From: Spisula solida
Lineage: Eukaryota; Mollusca; Bivalvia; Venerida; Mactridae
NCBI GenBank assembly: GCA_947247005.1
Contig: OX365945.1
Location: 33,658,551 to 33,722,550 of the forward strand
Direction of reading: 5' to 3'
Length of the DNA stretch: 64,000 nt
Part shown: in pieces, positions 12,390 through 24,699 of the stretch
How positions within the stretch are numbered: position 1 is the stretch's first letter
How the letters are laid out: every line of letters begins with the position of its first letter
Made by a program: the position numbers and the translations under genes
Notes under the pieces: generated by a model
Databases searched by the model: none
Told to the model about the DNA's origin: nothing
The model's input: the letters and a program-made list of their open reading frames with translations, nothing else

Positions 12390-13558
12390 CACTTAACGGC
12401 ACTTCTAACGCTACCTTTAATACCGCTATATGGATTGTCATGAAATTTTGGACAGATAAACAACAATATTTGACCCTTGTCCTGGCAAAGTTGTATCTAA
12501 ATCGGCCATTATACTATTGTAAGACATGTCTTCAACTGAATAAACACAAATATTGAAAGTCACAAATTTGTCCGCGATGGCTGTCACCGGGTTGTTTTTT
12601 GTGCTGAAGATGTCATTGCTTCCTAAAATGGTTGATATTATCAAGCTTTGGATTCCTCATGTCTTAGATAATTATTTACACGGTAGAACAACCGACTAGT
12701 AAATAAAATGACGTTTGTTTTTGCTGCGAAAGCTAGTGATAACCGTTATCCAACGAGTATGTTGAGATAATACGATTTATGCTAGTTTAGGGGAGTCGAG
12801 CTCAACTTGAAATTGGAACTATTAACGATATCAAACTGATTTAATTCTATTGCTTATAGTCCAGTCAGGATAAGAATCCAGTGACGCAGCAGTCGAGTCC
12901 ACTATAACGGTGTAAAACCAACTATAAAGGCTTATACTGTACAAACAACTATACTTTCGATGCTAAACTAACATACTAAACTTTGCTCTACCTGTTTAGA
13001 CAATGATTGTGATCTTTTGCGTACACATAAACTGCAACGTCAGTGTCACAATATCCTAACTGGACTATACGTTTACATATTGGATGTATAGAAATGATGT
13101 GTATTTTACCTTTCAAGTACAAACAATGAAGCTCTCCCTCAGGTTTAACGTTTATATCGAACGTATTGGTTTTTTATTCAGAAAGGGCGTTTATTTTGAG
13201 GCGGTCTTAGCTTACCAACTGCTACCTAGTTGCAACGTATCTAGGACGTTCATAAATATTTGCATTGTGTACACGCGTTATATAACATTTAAAACAGTAA
13301 TGAAATAAAAGATTGAAAATACTTAGTTTACACTTAATAAATACGCCGTTCAATTTTGTGACTTTTGAAAATCGGGTGACGTAAATTACACCTTAACCGC
13401 GATTTTTCATTTGCATCAATTTCTTAATTGACTAGTGTGATAACATGCACATGCATCAAACTCAGTTGGGTGAAAATTTGACGAGGTTACCTCGAACGGT
13501 TTCCGTTTCGGAGATATCAAGGTCAATCTAAGGGTAGCGTTAGAAGTGCCGTTAGGTG
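12390..13558. mobile_element. 1.17-kb TIR element (family C, copy 1)
   Basis: It starts CACTTAACGGCACTTCTAACG and ends CGTTAGAAGTGCCGTTAGGTG, with TA at 12388-12389 and 13559-13560. The TIR is about 30 bases. It encodes no recognisable transposase. The copy at 37855-38351 shares the ends and several interior blocks. Confidence 0.85.
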
Positions 13559-13630
13559 TAGTAATGCGAACCTTTCTACCATACAAAACAAGGTGGTCGA
13601 ATAGCGATAACACGCGCATGAAACCCCTTT

Positions 13631-14420
13631 AGAACCAGTCGCGGAGAAAGACATCATCAAAGCAATCTCAGATCTGAATAACGGGAAATCATGTGACGAT
13701 GTTACATCGCAGCAAAACGCCTGAAGTGTGGGAGGGAAGAAGTAGCACCAATAATTAAGGAAATCATCAATGATCTAGACGTCCTCCAAACCTGAAAAGA
13801 GGAGTACTCACCCCAGTACATGATTGTACACAAAGGGGGAGGATAAGTTTATCCCGGAAACTACCGAGGAATTCATTGTTGTTACACACACAATTATGAT
13901 ACTATTAGTGTCCATTCTCAAAGACCGGTTAGATAACGTATTCAACCCAAAGCAAAATAGACTTCAAAGGGGTTTTACTGAAATGTTAATCAATATGCAA
14001 GAGACAGACAACCTCCCCTCCAAAAGGCGTCTGACGCGGTCGACTACAACATACTGTTTAATAAACTTTACTATCTTGGGGTCATCGGCTATGTATGGAC
14101 CCCCTATGCAATTTATATCGAGAATCTACGGTTAGGGTCAAATGGGATGATCCACTCTCTACTTCAAGGGGCCAAACAGTGGGCAAAGTTATCAACTTCA
14201 CTTTATAAATGACATAACAACGTTAACGGTACCATGAATGGCATACAGAAGAGAGGATTATGGGTCTCCATTGGTAACAAACAAGTAGCAGCATCGAAAA
14301 GTCCAGATGACATAGCTGTGTTACTTGGAAACGGTTATGAAATGCAAGCACTCAACATTGTCGACTTCTGCACGGCACATATATCGTTACCATTAACCCC
14401 GAGAAGTCTAAAACTCTATC
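13631..14420 (+). pseudogene. Decayed non-LTR retrotransposon reverse transcriptase
   Basis: Remnants appear in order across several frames: an NYRG-like box near 13855; SILKDRLDNVFNPKQNRLQRGF at about 13910-13975 in outline; DAVDYNILFNKLYYLGV near 14030-14085, the region holding the first catalytic Asp; and PDDIAVLL near 14305, in place of the usual ADDIALL catalytic box. Frameshifts and stops break every frame. The order matches a non-LTR RT read on the plus strand. The clade is uncertain. It abuts the family C element at 12390-13558. Confidence 0.65.
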
Positions 14421-14813
14421 ATTCCTTATTCTTTTATTCCTCTTAGAGTCTAAGCAGTTTGACGTGCTATGTCTACCTCCCCGCGACTTAAGGGGTTCGA
14501 CATTACTGGCAGATAGATATCAATGGGTCCCCAATTATACATTGATTCCAATGTCACTCACACTCAGTAATTTAATTTTAAATTAAATAAATAAAAATTA
14601 AATTTCTAATTTATCTAGTATAGAACTATTTGTAAGTGTTGTCGCAAAACTATACTTTCAGTGCTTTGATTTAAAGCGTCGTAAACCGAACCAATCCGTA
14701 ACGGGCCCGTAACGGAAAGTCGGGTTTTAAAGTGTTCAAAAACGGAAGTAGGTGGTTTGGTAAAGTTTCAAAACATTAAAAACAACCTCTTTTTGCATTG
14801 TTTATCAACGAAA

Positions 14814-14912
14814 ATGGCGATGTTTGATGTTCATATTGCTACCCAAGCGTTTCTGTACTTCTCTTTTATCATTGCTGGCTTTGTCATCGCCATACCTGTT
14901 GGAGTCACAAGG
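14814..14912 (+). CDS. TMEM179: TMEM179 exon 1
   Basis: It starts at ATGGCGATG (AAAATGG context) and ends AGG|GTAAAC, phase 0. It encodes MAMFDVHIATQAFLYF and the first membrane helix. An upstream in-frame codon run exists from 14757, but the ATG at 14814 has the better context and matches the family's short N-terminus. Confidence 0.85.
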
Positions 14913-17900
14913 GTAAACTTAAACTTGCAACTTCTTGTTTTCAACAGTTTTGTTTACTGGCAAAGGAGGTATACCCGGACAGTAGATATTACCGGACAAA
15001 CGGTCTAGACTCTTTATTTAGCTGAAGAATTCTTTGACATTTTTATCAAATCACGCAGAATCATGTTTAAAAGGTATTACCTCTAAAGGCAATCTTGTAG
15101 AAAAAAATATTCAAGATGAACAAATCATTACAAACACCAAATCCGGACAACCACCAATCCGGACAGTCTCAAAAAGACAAATACGCTTTATTGCAACCAT
15201 TAATTTTGATCATCTGTTGTCAATCAACGAGACGCTTGATTTTTGTCAACACTTCAAAGTAGCAACGATGAAAGTTAAATATTTTGCAAGAAATCATTTT
15301 GAAATGTTGCATTTTCGTCTGCACTTGCGAAGCTTGTTTACATTACATTATAGCGGAAGACGAAAATCGAATAACTGTGCATGCACAATATGACTGTGCA
15401 GCTCCTTAATATGCTAAATATGAGGTGAGCCGACGAGATGTTTTGTAAACAGCTAAACCAGGAAAATATAGCTTTAGTAAATACGTACAGAGTTTCAAAA
15501 CATTGTACAACGTCATTTTGTATCAAAATGCCCGCTATGAAAAATGAACGTTTAAAACTATAGTGTTGGACTTAAGAATGAGGTGATGTGGTGATCAAAA
15601 TGATTTATGGAGATTGTACCTTTCTTTTCAGATAAACTTTCAAGGCTACTGTATATTGTATTCAGAGTTTGAGTGGAAAAATTCAACAGCTTTTACATTA
15701 CACCCAGGCAGTGCTTCAAACTGTAATTTTCCGATCTACTTTAGTGTGTTTGGTCTGATCTTCTATGGACTTGCTACTGGCCTGTATAATGTCTATGCAG
15801 TGATCAAGTCACGAACAGATCCTGAAGTAGGGTGGGTATGATAGTATATATGAACTTATATATAAACTAGTTGTAAATTCAGCATGCCCAGTCACGCAGA
15901 ATCCTGCATTTTTCACGCAGAAAACATGTTGGTCGCGCAATATTTTCAATGTCCGTGCGTATAGGTACGAATTTTGTTAGGGCAGACTAATAAACAGTCT
16001 TTTAGCAGTCGGCAAACTAAAACCCGATAAACGCTTGCTTTTTATGCCCCCCTATCGATAGATGGGGAGGCATATAGTGATTCACCTGTCCGTCCGTTCG
16101 TCTGTTCGTCCGTCCGTCCTGGTTAACCCAAATTGACCGTTTCTTCTAGCATTAATATGGCTTGCTACAAAGCTTTCATACTTGCATGGATGTTGTGTAT
16201 GAACACTCTCCACACGCCTGTACCACCTAACCCCATTTTGACCTTCACCTTGACCTAATTTTGGACTTAGACTTATTTATGGACAAGGCTTCCACAGGGG
16301 GCATAAGCGTTTAGTGAACGCAGTCTTGTTAATCAAAAATCGTTAAACGACCTGCGTCAAACATCCTGACGATCTAGACTCATTCGTATCACATGACATT
16401 TCCAAGTGCCGAGGCATTATTTCTACTAATCAATCAAGTGAACGAGGTCGTCATTTGGTCATTAAACAGCATGTAACTACGAGTGCGACGGTAAAGTGAA
16501 ACAATATTGCCTGTGTTATCATTAATTTAGTAAAAAACATTTTGGAAAGTTCGCGCAAATTGGCAGCCATTTTTTTAAGAATGTTTAAAACCCGTATCTG
16601 GACTAAAAATACATTCACGAATCAGATACGATTTACCTCCCTTTCCGCATACGAAAAATTATGGTACCCACTTTTTAGGCCTGTACCCACTTTTTCCAAA
16701 ACTAGTGGGTACAGATACCCACTTTTTAAAATTCGAGTGGGCATGCTGGTAAATACTTGTGAATAGTTAATATGATTGTGTCAAGATGTTCAAACTTCTA
16801 AAGTTCTTTAGTCTTTGATTACTGAACGCATTAAAAGAGTGACACTATTAAAACATTGATGTGTGATACTGAACACGGGCAATATCGAACATGAATAAAA
16901 ACAATTAAACACATGTGTCGTTAGAATCTTATTATTAAATTGTGATACTGTAAACCTAGAAATTATTTCGGGAGATTTAATTTTGTGGAATTGGTGAGTG
17001 GTTGAAGTTCGGGAAATTAAGTCGTTGCGAAAGTGCTAAAAACATTAATATGGACATTGTGGGAAAGTTAAAAACGCGGAAATCTGTAGTTGCGAATATG
17101 CTGATGATCAGCAAAACGCGAAAGTTAGTATTCGTGAAAGTAAATTGGTTTACAGTATTAAAGAATACCGGTAATGCATTTTATATATTTGTTGAAACAG
17201 TTTGTATTTACAATGCAGATATATTTAACCTGATCCTGACCTATATGCATATGAATAGATACATGTATCAATGTCCTCACTTTGAATATATCAATTTCTA
17301 CAAGCTAATCGATCCTTTTGGGTGTTAACAAAAGTTTGATAAATATAGACTGTTTTACATGTATTATGCTAAAAATAAAAAAAAATATACCAGATTTTAT
17401 ATAGCGCCCTTTTCATGCGAACGCACGTTCAAAGGCGCTTTACCCATATTGCAGCCACAAGGGCGCAGGTGCATCCTCTACCAGTGCAGATACAGCATGA
17501 TCTGACCAGAGGGACAGACTGAGAGATAGCCCCTGAAGAGAGAGAGAGACAGACATTAGATACAGACATGTCCGGCGCTGCAGAAGTGCGCCTAGCTCTT
17601 ATTTCGAATAGACAGCCTGGTTCTTTAACGTGCCCGGTGTATAGCACCGATACACAGCTTTCTGGCACTTCCAGATACTTGCAGACCACACGGCCAGATA
17701 TAGCGGGAAATATTATAAATATTTCAGAATTTGTCAAGTGCCGATGCCAGGGATTGAACCCACGACCTCTAGATTGACAGCCCAGTGCGTTCCCCACTGA
17801 GCTAAATCCGCTTATATGTGCTAGATATTCTCAGTACATTAAAAAAATCACTCTCTGTGTCATGCTCAATGTTTGCAATGTTCTATTTCATTGTATTATG

Positions 17901-20900
17901 ACAAAATTGTATGAAAGTACAGTCATGTAAATTCCAATGAAATACAGGATACAATGTACCTGCTGCACAAAAGTGTGTTATTTTAATCCACTTTAAGTAT
18001 TTTTATGCATGTCAACAAACCAAAACAAAATCAGAAGTGACCTGTTTTAAATGTACTGAGTTACAGAGTATCATTATTTCAATTGAATATTTTCAGGTCA
18101 CAAATGTGGGTAATGCCATTCATCCTTGTAAACACAGTGTTAGCATTCACCACTTTGATTGTTGGTTGTATCTTGTCTGTTGGATTCCTCCAGTTTTGTA
18201 ATGGTCTTACAGAAAAGCATAAAGACATGAAGTATGTATACATTTTATCTTTACCATCTTTCAAACTTAGACTAGCCTTAAACATGATTATAGAGGTCAT
18301 AATTTGACCTTTATGAATCTAGGTCACTAGGCCAAATCATAGATTAACTTTGACAAGTTGTGTAGCACAGTTTACCATCTTTCAAACATAGACTAGCCTT
18401 AAACATGCTTATAGAGGTCATAATTTGACCTTTATGAATCTAGGTCACTAGGCTAAGTCATATATTAACTTTGACAAGTTGAGTAGAAAGCATTTTGCTT
18501 TTGATATTTAATTGAAAATTGATTCTCTTGGTCAGAATGTAAGTTTTCAGGAAGTCTAGGTCAAGTAGAATCTAGGGGGGGACTAGGTAAAAAATTATTT
18601 TGAGCATAAAACTTACGAATGATCTCATATTTATACTCTTATCTTGAGCAAAATCTCAATTTGAGTTGAGATTTCTACTTCAGATGCTTCGGGAGATTGG
18701 GGCCTGGTGGAGTTTGAGTATGAGTTAGCTTGTGCCAAAAACTAGGTAACCAGGTCAAATCATTAAAAATCTTGTAATAGAGGCTTCACATTTTGCGGTA
18801 TCCTCATGAATCTAGGTCAGAGTATTTGTGAAATCTATGTCCAATTTGATTATGGCTCATCTGATGTGAAAAATAATAATAATGAGGTCAAATGATAGAA
18901 AACCTTGTGCAAGAAGTAGGAGCTGCATTTTGCTTTCGACATTCATGAATCTTTGTTTTGATGAAATGTCGGTCAATTTTGAATTTTGGCTCAGTTGAGC
19001 GATATAGGACCACCTATATAGAAACATCTACCTATTCTATCATTACTCTTTGATTTTATATATGAGCCAGTCTCCAGGAAAACCTGCTATAATGACATTA
19101 GTAATTATTATTATGTAACAAGGTTTATAAAAAGCTCTAAAGTAAGAAAAAATACATATCCATTGATTCTTCTTTAAGTAATTTCCTCATATAGTACCAT
19201 ATCTTAGCTTTAAAATTTCTCATGAATTATATCGAAAGCACATACTTCGTTGCTATGGTGACCAATGCCGGAAAGGTACTCCGATTGAGAAAAACGAGGA
19301 GTTAGTTGTTTAAAACAGTCGTATCCTTACTCTGAATGCAAACACTTTTGATTTTAATATATATTTAAAAAAGTAAAACATAATTCTAAAACATGACACT
19401 GTTTTGAATAATTTATGTTAAGAATTGATCAATGGTGTAATTATGAAATATGTGTTACAGTAACGTCGAATAACGTTTCAATGACGTTTGCGACGTCACA
19501 TAAAAAGCGCCAAATAGGGAATCTACAAAAACAGCTCTAACTTCCTTAAAACTCAAGATATTAACAAACTTTCTTTTGAACTTTGCTTCATAAACATTTC
19601 CCTTTAAGACAATGGAAAATCTCATAATCAATATTTCTGTCAAAATAGCAGGTTTTCCTGGAGACTGGCTCATATATATATACCGGTAGTTTTGTTTGAT
19701 CCGTACAGATGTGATACCCAGGAAGACACAACTTGGAGTAACTTTAATAAAGGAGGAAAACCATTCAACTCAGGATATTATTTTAAACTGATGACCCTGG
19801 CTCAGGTACGCTTTTCATCTAATAATTAAACCTGTACCTGTCGCACCCATGGTCAAGTGGTTAAGGCGCTGTATTTGTTTCCTGTCGCAACAGGTCATAC
19901 TCTTCCAAGAAAATGTGACAACAATGTCAAATTTTCATCCACCTGTGGAGAAGTTGCTGGTTCTTTGTGGAAGGGTTAGTTATATATTATGAGTGGTTAG
20001 GATACAGTCCAGGAAAACTTGAAAGGTGAATCAGCCACTGTATATAACTGAAAAATTGTTGAGAAACCGTGTTACCCTGAGGCTTTCTGGCCCATGTCTG
20101 CATTTATGTTCATTATGCCATTGTTGTGACAGCCAACTGACAGTATTCAATTTCCTTGAACATATTATCCACATGGGCTTGTATTCACAAAGCATCTTAT
20201 TGTAATATTTTAATATTTTAAAGCTGCTAGTAATTCCCGAAAATTGAAGAATAACCTGTGTTTTTTACATGACATTTCAAAACTATGTAAAAATACAATA
20301 TTGATGTTCTTGTTCAGCTGATACATTTAAGTACCGAACCCCCCTCGTTGAAACTGAATTTTGAGTCCCAAAAACTTGTCTTATACATGTAACTTAAAGC
20401 AAGTTTTACCGGGTATATTATAAAAATTTAAGAAAATTACAAGATTTGTACTAAGTGCTTTGTGAATACCACCTGTGTTACACCAGTTATACTCATACTG
20501 ACATAATAGCCAAATGTCAAGGATAAACATTCTCTGCTTATTCGTAAAATTCTAATTCTAACTTTGATATTGTGGCAACAGCTCATTTTGTATCATTTAT
20601 TGCCTGGTATTGCAATATGCATGACTGGATTTATTGATTTTCACAATTCTTGTATGGGAATTAAATGCATAGATCATCTTGATGTTATTGATAATGGCAA
20701 TTAAAATAGAATAGTAACCATTGCTATGTCAGATCTAAGATGAGCTTGCTTTTGTCTTTTGAAATTCTGAAACTGCAGTTGCACAAAGGCCAACCTTTAA
20801 AGTGCATTCATTTTGTTTTTAACTCAAGGCCATATAAGTGAAGCTTTTTAGTTTTACAATTTCAATTATTTGACATTTTGTGTTAATCAGCACTTCTGCA

Positions 20901-21259
20901 AGATATTTTACGATAGTACGGAAATACCTACCGTAAACTATTTCCTGTCTAGGAAGGATGACAGGAAACAAACTATGAATATAAATTATCTTGGACTTTC
21001 AAAGATTCGTTCATGACCTTAGGAACATGTTTAGAATTTTAATGATTTGTCTTGCAATATAATCCTGGTAATTTGTTGATTGTAATTTCAGATTGCTGCC
21101 TGGTCGTGTCTGTTGGCTATCATAATTCAAGTGGCCTTTTGCATACTAAGATTTGTCAGAAATCGCAGAAAGAGATCATCGGACATGTTTGACAGCGTTC
21201 AAAGAAAGGAAACTGGTACGGATTCCACAAGAATTGGTGACATAGATCCTACGGCTTAA
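14814..21259 (+). CDS. TMEM179: Transmembrane protein 179-like, five exons, complete
   Basis: Exons 14814-14912, 15632-15831, 18097-18231, 19709-19805 and 21092-21259 join to 232 codons plus TAA, close to the roughly 230 residues I recall for vertebrate TMEM179. Intron phases are 0, 2, 2, 0. Predicted membrane segments lie at about residues 8-28, 66-91, 106-131 and 178-199. A loop with Cys40 and Cys64 lies between the first two, and the loop between segments 3 and 4 has Cys134 and Cys146. The C-terminal tail is basic then polar (RNRRKR...). The first ATG at 14814 gives a short N-terminus leading straight into segment 1. The family's function is poorly defined; a multi-pass membrane location follows from the sequence. 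AATAAA occurs at 21345-21350. Confidence 0.88.
14955..15200. mobile_element. Partial copy of the 'ACCGGACAG' TIR element in TMEM179 intron 1
   Basis: It starts TACTGGCAAAGGAGGTATAC, then CCGGACAG and ATTACCGGACAAACGGTC, matching the inverse of the right end of the element at 28871-29859. Further CCGGACA motifs occur at 15140-15170. The second end was not found, so the limit is approximate. Confidence 0.5.
15632..15831 (+). CDS. TMEM179: TMEM179 exon 2
   Basis: Acceptor TTTCTTTTCAG; donor GG|GTGGGT, phase 2. It encodes NFQGYCILYSEFEW, a loop with an NST glycosylation sequon at residues 50-52, and membrane helix 2. The donor at 15831 is chosen because it keeps frame with the next exon. Confidence 0.85.
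16048..16312. repeat. 'ATGCCCCCCTATCGATAG...GGGGGCATA' dispersed repeat
   Basis: It opens TATGCCCCCCTATCGATAGATGGGG and runs through CCGTCCG repeats, GACCTTCACCTTGACC and a closing AGGGGGCATAAGC. It lies in TMEM179 intron 2. Confidence 0.6.
16948..17155. mobile_element. Short TIR element (MITE) with TA target
   Basis: It begins CTGTAAACCTAGAAATTATTTCG and ends CGTGAAAGTAAATTGGTTTACAG, with TA on both sides. The interior repeats GCGAAA/TGCGAA phrases. The overlapping plus-strand open frame is a by-product. Confidence 0.7.
17388..17812 (-). mobile_element. tRNA-derived SINE, family 1, copy 1
   Basis: On the minus strand it opens with a tRNA-like head: GGATTTAGCTCAGTGGGG (A box), then GGTCGTGGGTTCAATCCCTGG (B box). 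It ends in AGCGCCTTTG...GGCGCTATATAAAATCTGGTATA and an A-rich tail. The shared body with 58562-58968 confirms the family. It resembles molluscan tRNA SINEs. Confidence 0.85.
18097..18231 (+). CDS. TMEM179: TMEM179 exon 3
   Basis: Acceptor ATTTTCAG, donor GAA|GTATGT, phase 2 at both ends. It encodes SQMWVMPFILVNTVLAF, membrane helix 3 and FCNGLTEKHKDM. Confidence 0.87.
18235..18995. repeat. R2-like repeat array in TMEM179 intron 3
   Basis: A unit of about 120 bases (CTTTCAAACTTAGACTAGCC...GACCTTTATGAATCTAGGTCACTAGGC) is present twice at 18256-18480. More diverged phrases (AGGTAACCAGGTCAAATCAT, AAACCTTGTG) continue to about 18990. The phrases match those of the array at 30310-31258. Confidence 0.65.
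19057..19676. mobile_element. TIR element 'TATATGAGCCAGTCTCCAGG' (family D, copy 1)
   Basis: It starts TATATATGAGCCAGTCTCC and ends GGAGACTGGCTCATATATA, a TIR of about 32 bases including AGGAAAACCTGCTAT / ATAGCAGGTTTTCCT. No coding capacity. A direct-orientation second copy is at 42112-42710. Confidence 0.8.
19709..19805 (+). CDS. TMEM179: TMEM179 exon 4
   Basis: Acceptor CCGTACAG, donor CAG|GTACGC. It encodes CDTQEDTTWSNFNKGGKPF then GYYFKLMTLAQ, the extracytoplasmic loop before the last helix. The acceptor lies about 30 bases after the end of a TIR element (19057-19676). Confidence 0.83.
19848..20110 (+). mobile_element. tRNA-derived SINE, family 2, copy 1
   Basis: A-box-like ATGGTCAAGTGGTTAAGGCG, then a body shared with 62049-62310: TTTTCATCCACCTGTGGAG, TTCTTTGTGGAAGGGT, ATACAGTCCAG and the tail ACTGTATATAACTGAAAAATTGTT. 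The B box is damaged in this copy. Confidence 0.7.
21092..21259 (+). CDS. TMEM179: TMEM179 exon 5 and stop
   Basis: Acceptor TAATTTCAG, phase 0. It encodes IAAWSCLLAIIIQVAF, the rest of membrane helix 4, a basic patch RNRRKRSS and a polar tail ending DPTA, then TAA. Confidence 0.88.
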   Translation: MAAWSCLLAIIIQVAFCILRFVRNRRKRSSDMFDSVQRKETGTDSTRIGDIDPTA

Positions 21260-22815
21260 TCAACAAATAAATGTTATTTGTTTGGTTAACTATGGTTACT
21301 TATTTGTTGCAGTACACATCACTGAACCTCGAGTTCTGGAGATGAATAAATGTAACACACCGATGCACCAATCTCAAAACTTATCTTATTGGAAATATGC
21401 TTCTAGCTTTACTGTAGCAGGGCTCATACAGTCAGTGGATTAAGGATTTTAAACTAATTGCCCAAATTGGCAAAACTGAATAGTTTTCCTATTTACTCTA
21501 TTCATAATTACAGCAGACGTTACTTGCCTGAATCAGCAATTACTTGTCCCAGACAACCAAACAAGTGCTAATTTCGCAGTCTGCTCATCTGTCACAGATT
21601 GTTTTCATGTAGTTTTACAATACGTGGCATGGTATTTATATACATTAAAACCTCGCCTAAAGGCTACCTCAATAATAAGACCACCTCAATGTTAGGACCA
21701 CTTTTCTTGATCTTATCTTCATCTGAGGCCCACATGGAAGATCAGGAAACTGAATGTGTCAGCCTCGTTTAATAATTTCTTACTTACTTACATCTATGAC
21801 ATTAACAAGATGTCTGACATGTGTACATTGTATGGCTTCACCTCTTTGAATGTGACATTAACAAACATTATTGTCCAGTGGACATTTTTTTACTTGGTCA
21901 TGAATTTTCCATAAATTTGCAATATGTATCTGAAGCTCTGTAAAAAATCTCAATTCAATTAAGACTCGGTAGCAGAACGGTAAAAGTACAAGTTTAGGGT
22001 ACCGTAGGTCACATGTCAGGATACTGGAAACAAACAATTTCTTTAGGCATTATGTGGTTAGTTAATGTGAAATGAAAGAGATTAGGTAGTTATTGGTTGT
22101 GTGTATAAGAGATAAATTACATATACATGTATAATATATGTTACATTTTTTGTATGCGTTGATTCCAAGTGGCAATGTTTGATAATGTTAAGCCATCTAC
22201 ATGGCATGTACAAAGTCTGGTTTTGTTAAGCATTGTTTGTGTTATATGGTTTGTATTATGTTAAATGTGTTGTTGTTGTAGTTGGTTGTTTACTGTTATG
22301 ATCGGTAATTTTATTACCAGACTTGTCAAGATAGATTTTTGGTTGTTACTATACTTAAACTTAAGTTGTTTGAAAGTCACTACACATTTTAGGTGCAATT
22401 TTTCCTCAGTTTATAGAATGATGATAATATACTCATTACTTGTGTTGTTGAATTGTATATTTTACTTGTGGTGTTGAATATATATTTTACTTGCTTTTGA
22501 TATGGTCATTAGTCTTCTTTATTATTTCATTAATTAATTAGTTCAGATATATTTTTCTACATAGTTATTTATAATGATATCATAAATTGCGTTCTAATTT
22601 TACTAAAAGCAACTGTTGTTACTATAATATTGAATTGTCTTTGTTTTGAACAGATACTGTTGTTTATTTTTACTATCACATTGACAGTTCATTTGAACAG
22701 ATACAGTTGTTTATTATGTGCAATACCACAAAAGCATGACTATCGCTTCAGCCTTTCCATGATAGTATCACATCTCTGTAGCATCTAGTATCCTTCCTGA
22801 CTTAACATTTATTAT
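21260..22815 (+). other. TMEM179 3' region, no other gene seen
   Basis: T-rich sequence after the stop, with AATAAA at 21345-21350. Short frames such as 22265-22477 are low complexity. No repeat family or exon is recognised. Confidence 0.4.
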
Positions 22816-24380
22816 TCTCCCCCTTCAAACATGTGAAGAAATTTTGCTTTGCACGAGTCGATCGGTAGGTATATCAAAGGGTTTCCATTGAATATCTTAA
22901 GAACTCTTAACCCTTGGATCCTCAAACTTTACCTGGTGGTTAGCCAGAATCAGTAGATGATCCCTACTGATTTTGAGGTTTGTAGGTCAAAGGTCAAGGT
23001 GGCTGTGACCTTTAGCATAAATGAATAGACTACACTTAACCGATTTAGAAACGCAACTATTTTGGGGGTCGGTATTTTTTGTATTAATTATTATTTAAAT
23101 TTAATTGGAGTATAAACCAATGAATGGGACGCTAGTCTTATGCCTGGTACGATTTTCTACGTAAAAATATTTCAATTTAGCCCATTACGTCACAGTGGCG
23201 TCATTTTCATTATTTACACGTGACACGTGAGCAAAACCACTGGGCGTGTTGATTTGACTGACAATTTAAAGAGAAACGATACCCCAACTAAAAAACATAA
23301 AATTAAATTTTGAAGTGCGTTGTATACGGTGCCACGCTTTTAGGATACATAACATCCTGGCGCCTTCGACTTGCTTTAAGCAGTTATGTGACGTTCTATC
23401 ATGACAAAGTAGATTAACTGTCGTCTGTTGACGATGTTTAGACTTGCATAGTGTTTCCAAGAGGCAGTTTACACATACGATTGTCTGCGTCAGGTATGCC
23501 GACGATACAAGTGCGTAAACATGATGGCACCAAACGAATGTTTTTTTAAAGACGTCAAATGATGCATACGATTGAGTAATTTTGCTAAAATATTCATTCC
23601 GTAACATTTTGATTAATGTTTATTATGACCCATGTTAAAAATCGCTTCATTTTGTCTGTCTTCTTATTTATCTTGACATATTCCATTATCCGGTTACGGT
23701 TTTGAGATGTCATAGACATAAGAAATGTACATTTTTAACCATTGGACACAATGCAGCCTATGCTAGATGGGCAAAAACTTGTTGACAGCTCATGTTGAGG
23801 CTGTGGAGGTCATTGCATTTTTATTTGTGAAACACAAATGGCCGTCAAGAAGTGCATCATCAAGCAGAAACTTCTGAACGTTTGGATTGATACGTGTTTT
23901 CCTCATAGATGTGTGGAACAACATCCTACAACACTTTATTTTCCCGCCAATGAGGCAAAGACGCCTGATTTTTATAGCAGGTTGCAGCTTATAAATACAT
24001 TATTAATTTTGCGAACTTGACATTGTCGATCAATACATTTCGTGGTTTGGTTTTGTGACCGTCTAAACCTTGATTACAATGAAATTTGCACATCTATGAT
24101 TTCATGTATTGATTTCATTACATGTAAAATTTCAATAGAATTGAAGCACCTTAACTGACTTAAATTTATAAAAACCCACTGTTGCGATTTTAAATCGGTT
24201 AAGTGTAAATGGTATCTGATAGGTTAGACCCAGGATTGTAAAACTTTGAACCCTATTGATTTAGAGGTCAAAAGTCAAACTTAAGTGGTTCCCATCATTG
24301 ACTGTTTGACTGCCATATATTTGGGGCATGACTGTATCGGAGGACATACATGTTTTACAAACATCTTGTGTGTTGTTTAG
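22815..24380 (+). repeat. Dispersed repeat (ATG-CCCCC family) split by a TIR element
   Basis: The left part (to 23032) has TTGCTTTGCACGAGTCG, GGGTTTCCATTGAATA, GGATCCTCAAACTTTACC, GTAGATGATCCCTACTG and GGTCAAAGGTCAAGG. The right part (from 24206) resumes with AATGGT, GGATTGTAAAACTTTGAACCC and GTTTTACAAACATCTTGT. Confidence 0.7.
23033..24205. mobile_element. 1.17-kb TIR element (family E) nested in a dispersed repeat
   Basis: It starts CACTTAACCGATTTAGAAACGC and ends GCGATTTTAAATCGGTTAAGTG, with TA at 23031-23032 and 24206-24207. Its open frames (23266-23607 minus, 23838-24020 plus) are not recognised. Its length is nearly that of family C but the sequence differs. Confidence 0.8.
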
Positions 24381-24699
24381 TGTATCAGTACATACTCTCC
24401 TGTTTAATACACAATGTAATAAGTTAGGTATTTTACATGAATTACGTACATGTATGTTGAAGCTTTAGTCAATTATTTACCGTCCCACACTTTTTGTCTG
24501 CCAACTTTCCATACTGGGAAGTACTGTCTGATCTGTTAAACATATAACCATTTATATTTGTCGGCTTGTTTAAGAATTGCTTGATATTTGTAGATCTAGT
24601 ACTGGCAAATAGTATTAATTCAAGAAAACTGGTTGGGCTATCAAATGTCCCTGCAGCAATGGGACAAAAAATTATTGAAGAACAGCATAAAATAAATAG

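Noticed and set aside
15034..15393. 119-codon plus-strand frame in TMEM179 intron 1
   Set aside because: It overlaps CCGGACA repeat motifs and would interrupt the well-supported TMEM179 exon chain.
17002..17328. 108-codon plus-strand frame
   Set aside because: Its first half is a short TIR element and the rest is low-complexity; no protein family resemblance.
17429..17797. 122-codon minus-strand frame
   Set aside because: It lies wholly within a tRNA-derived SINE.
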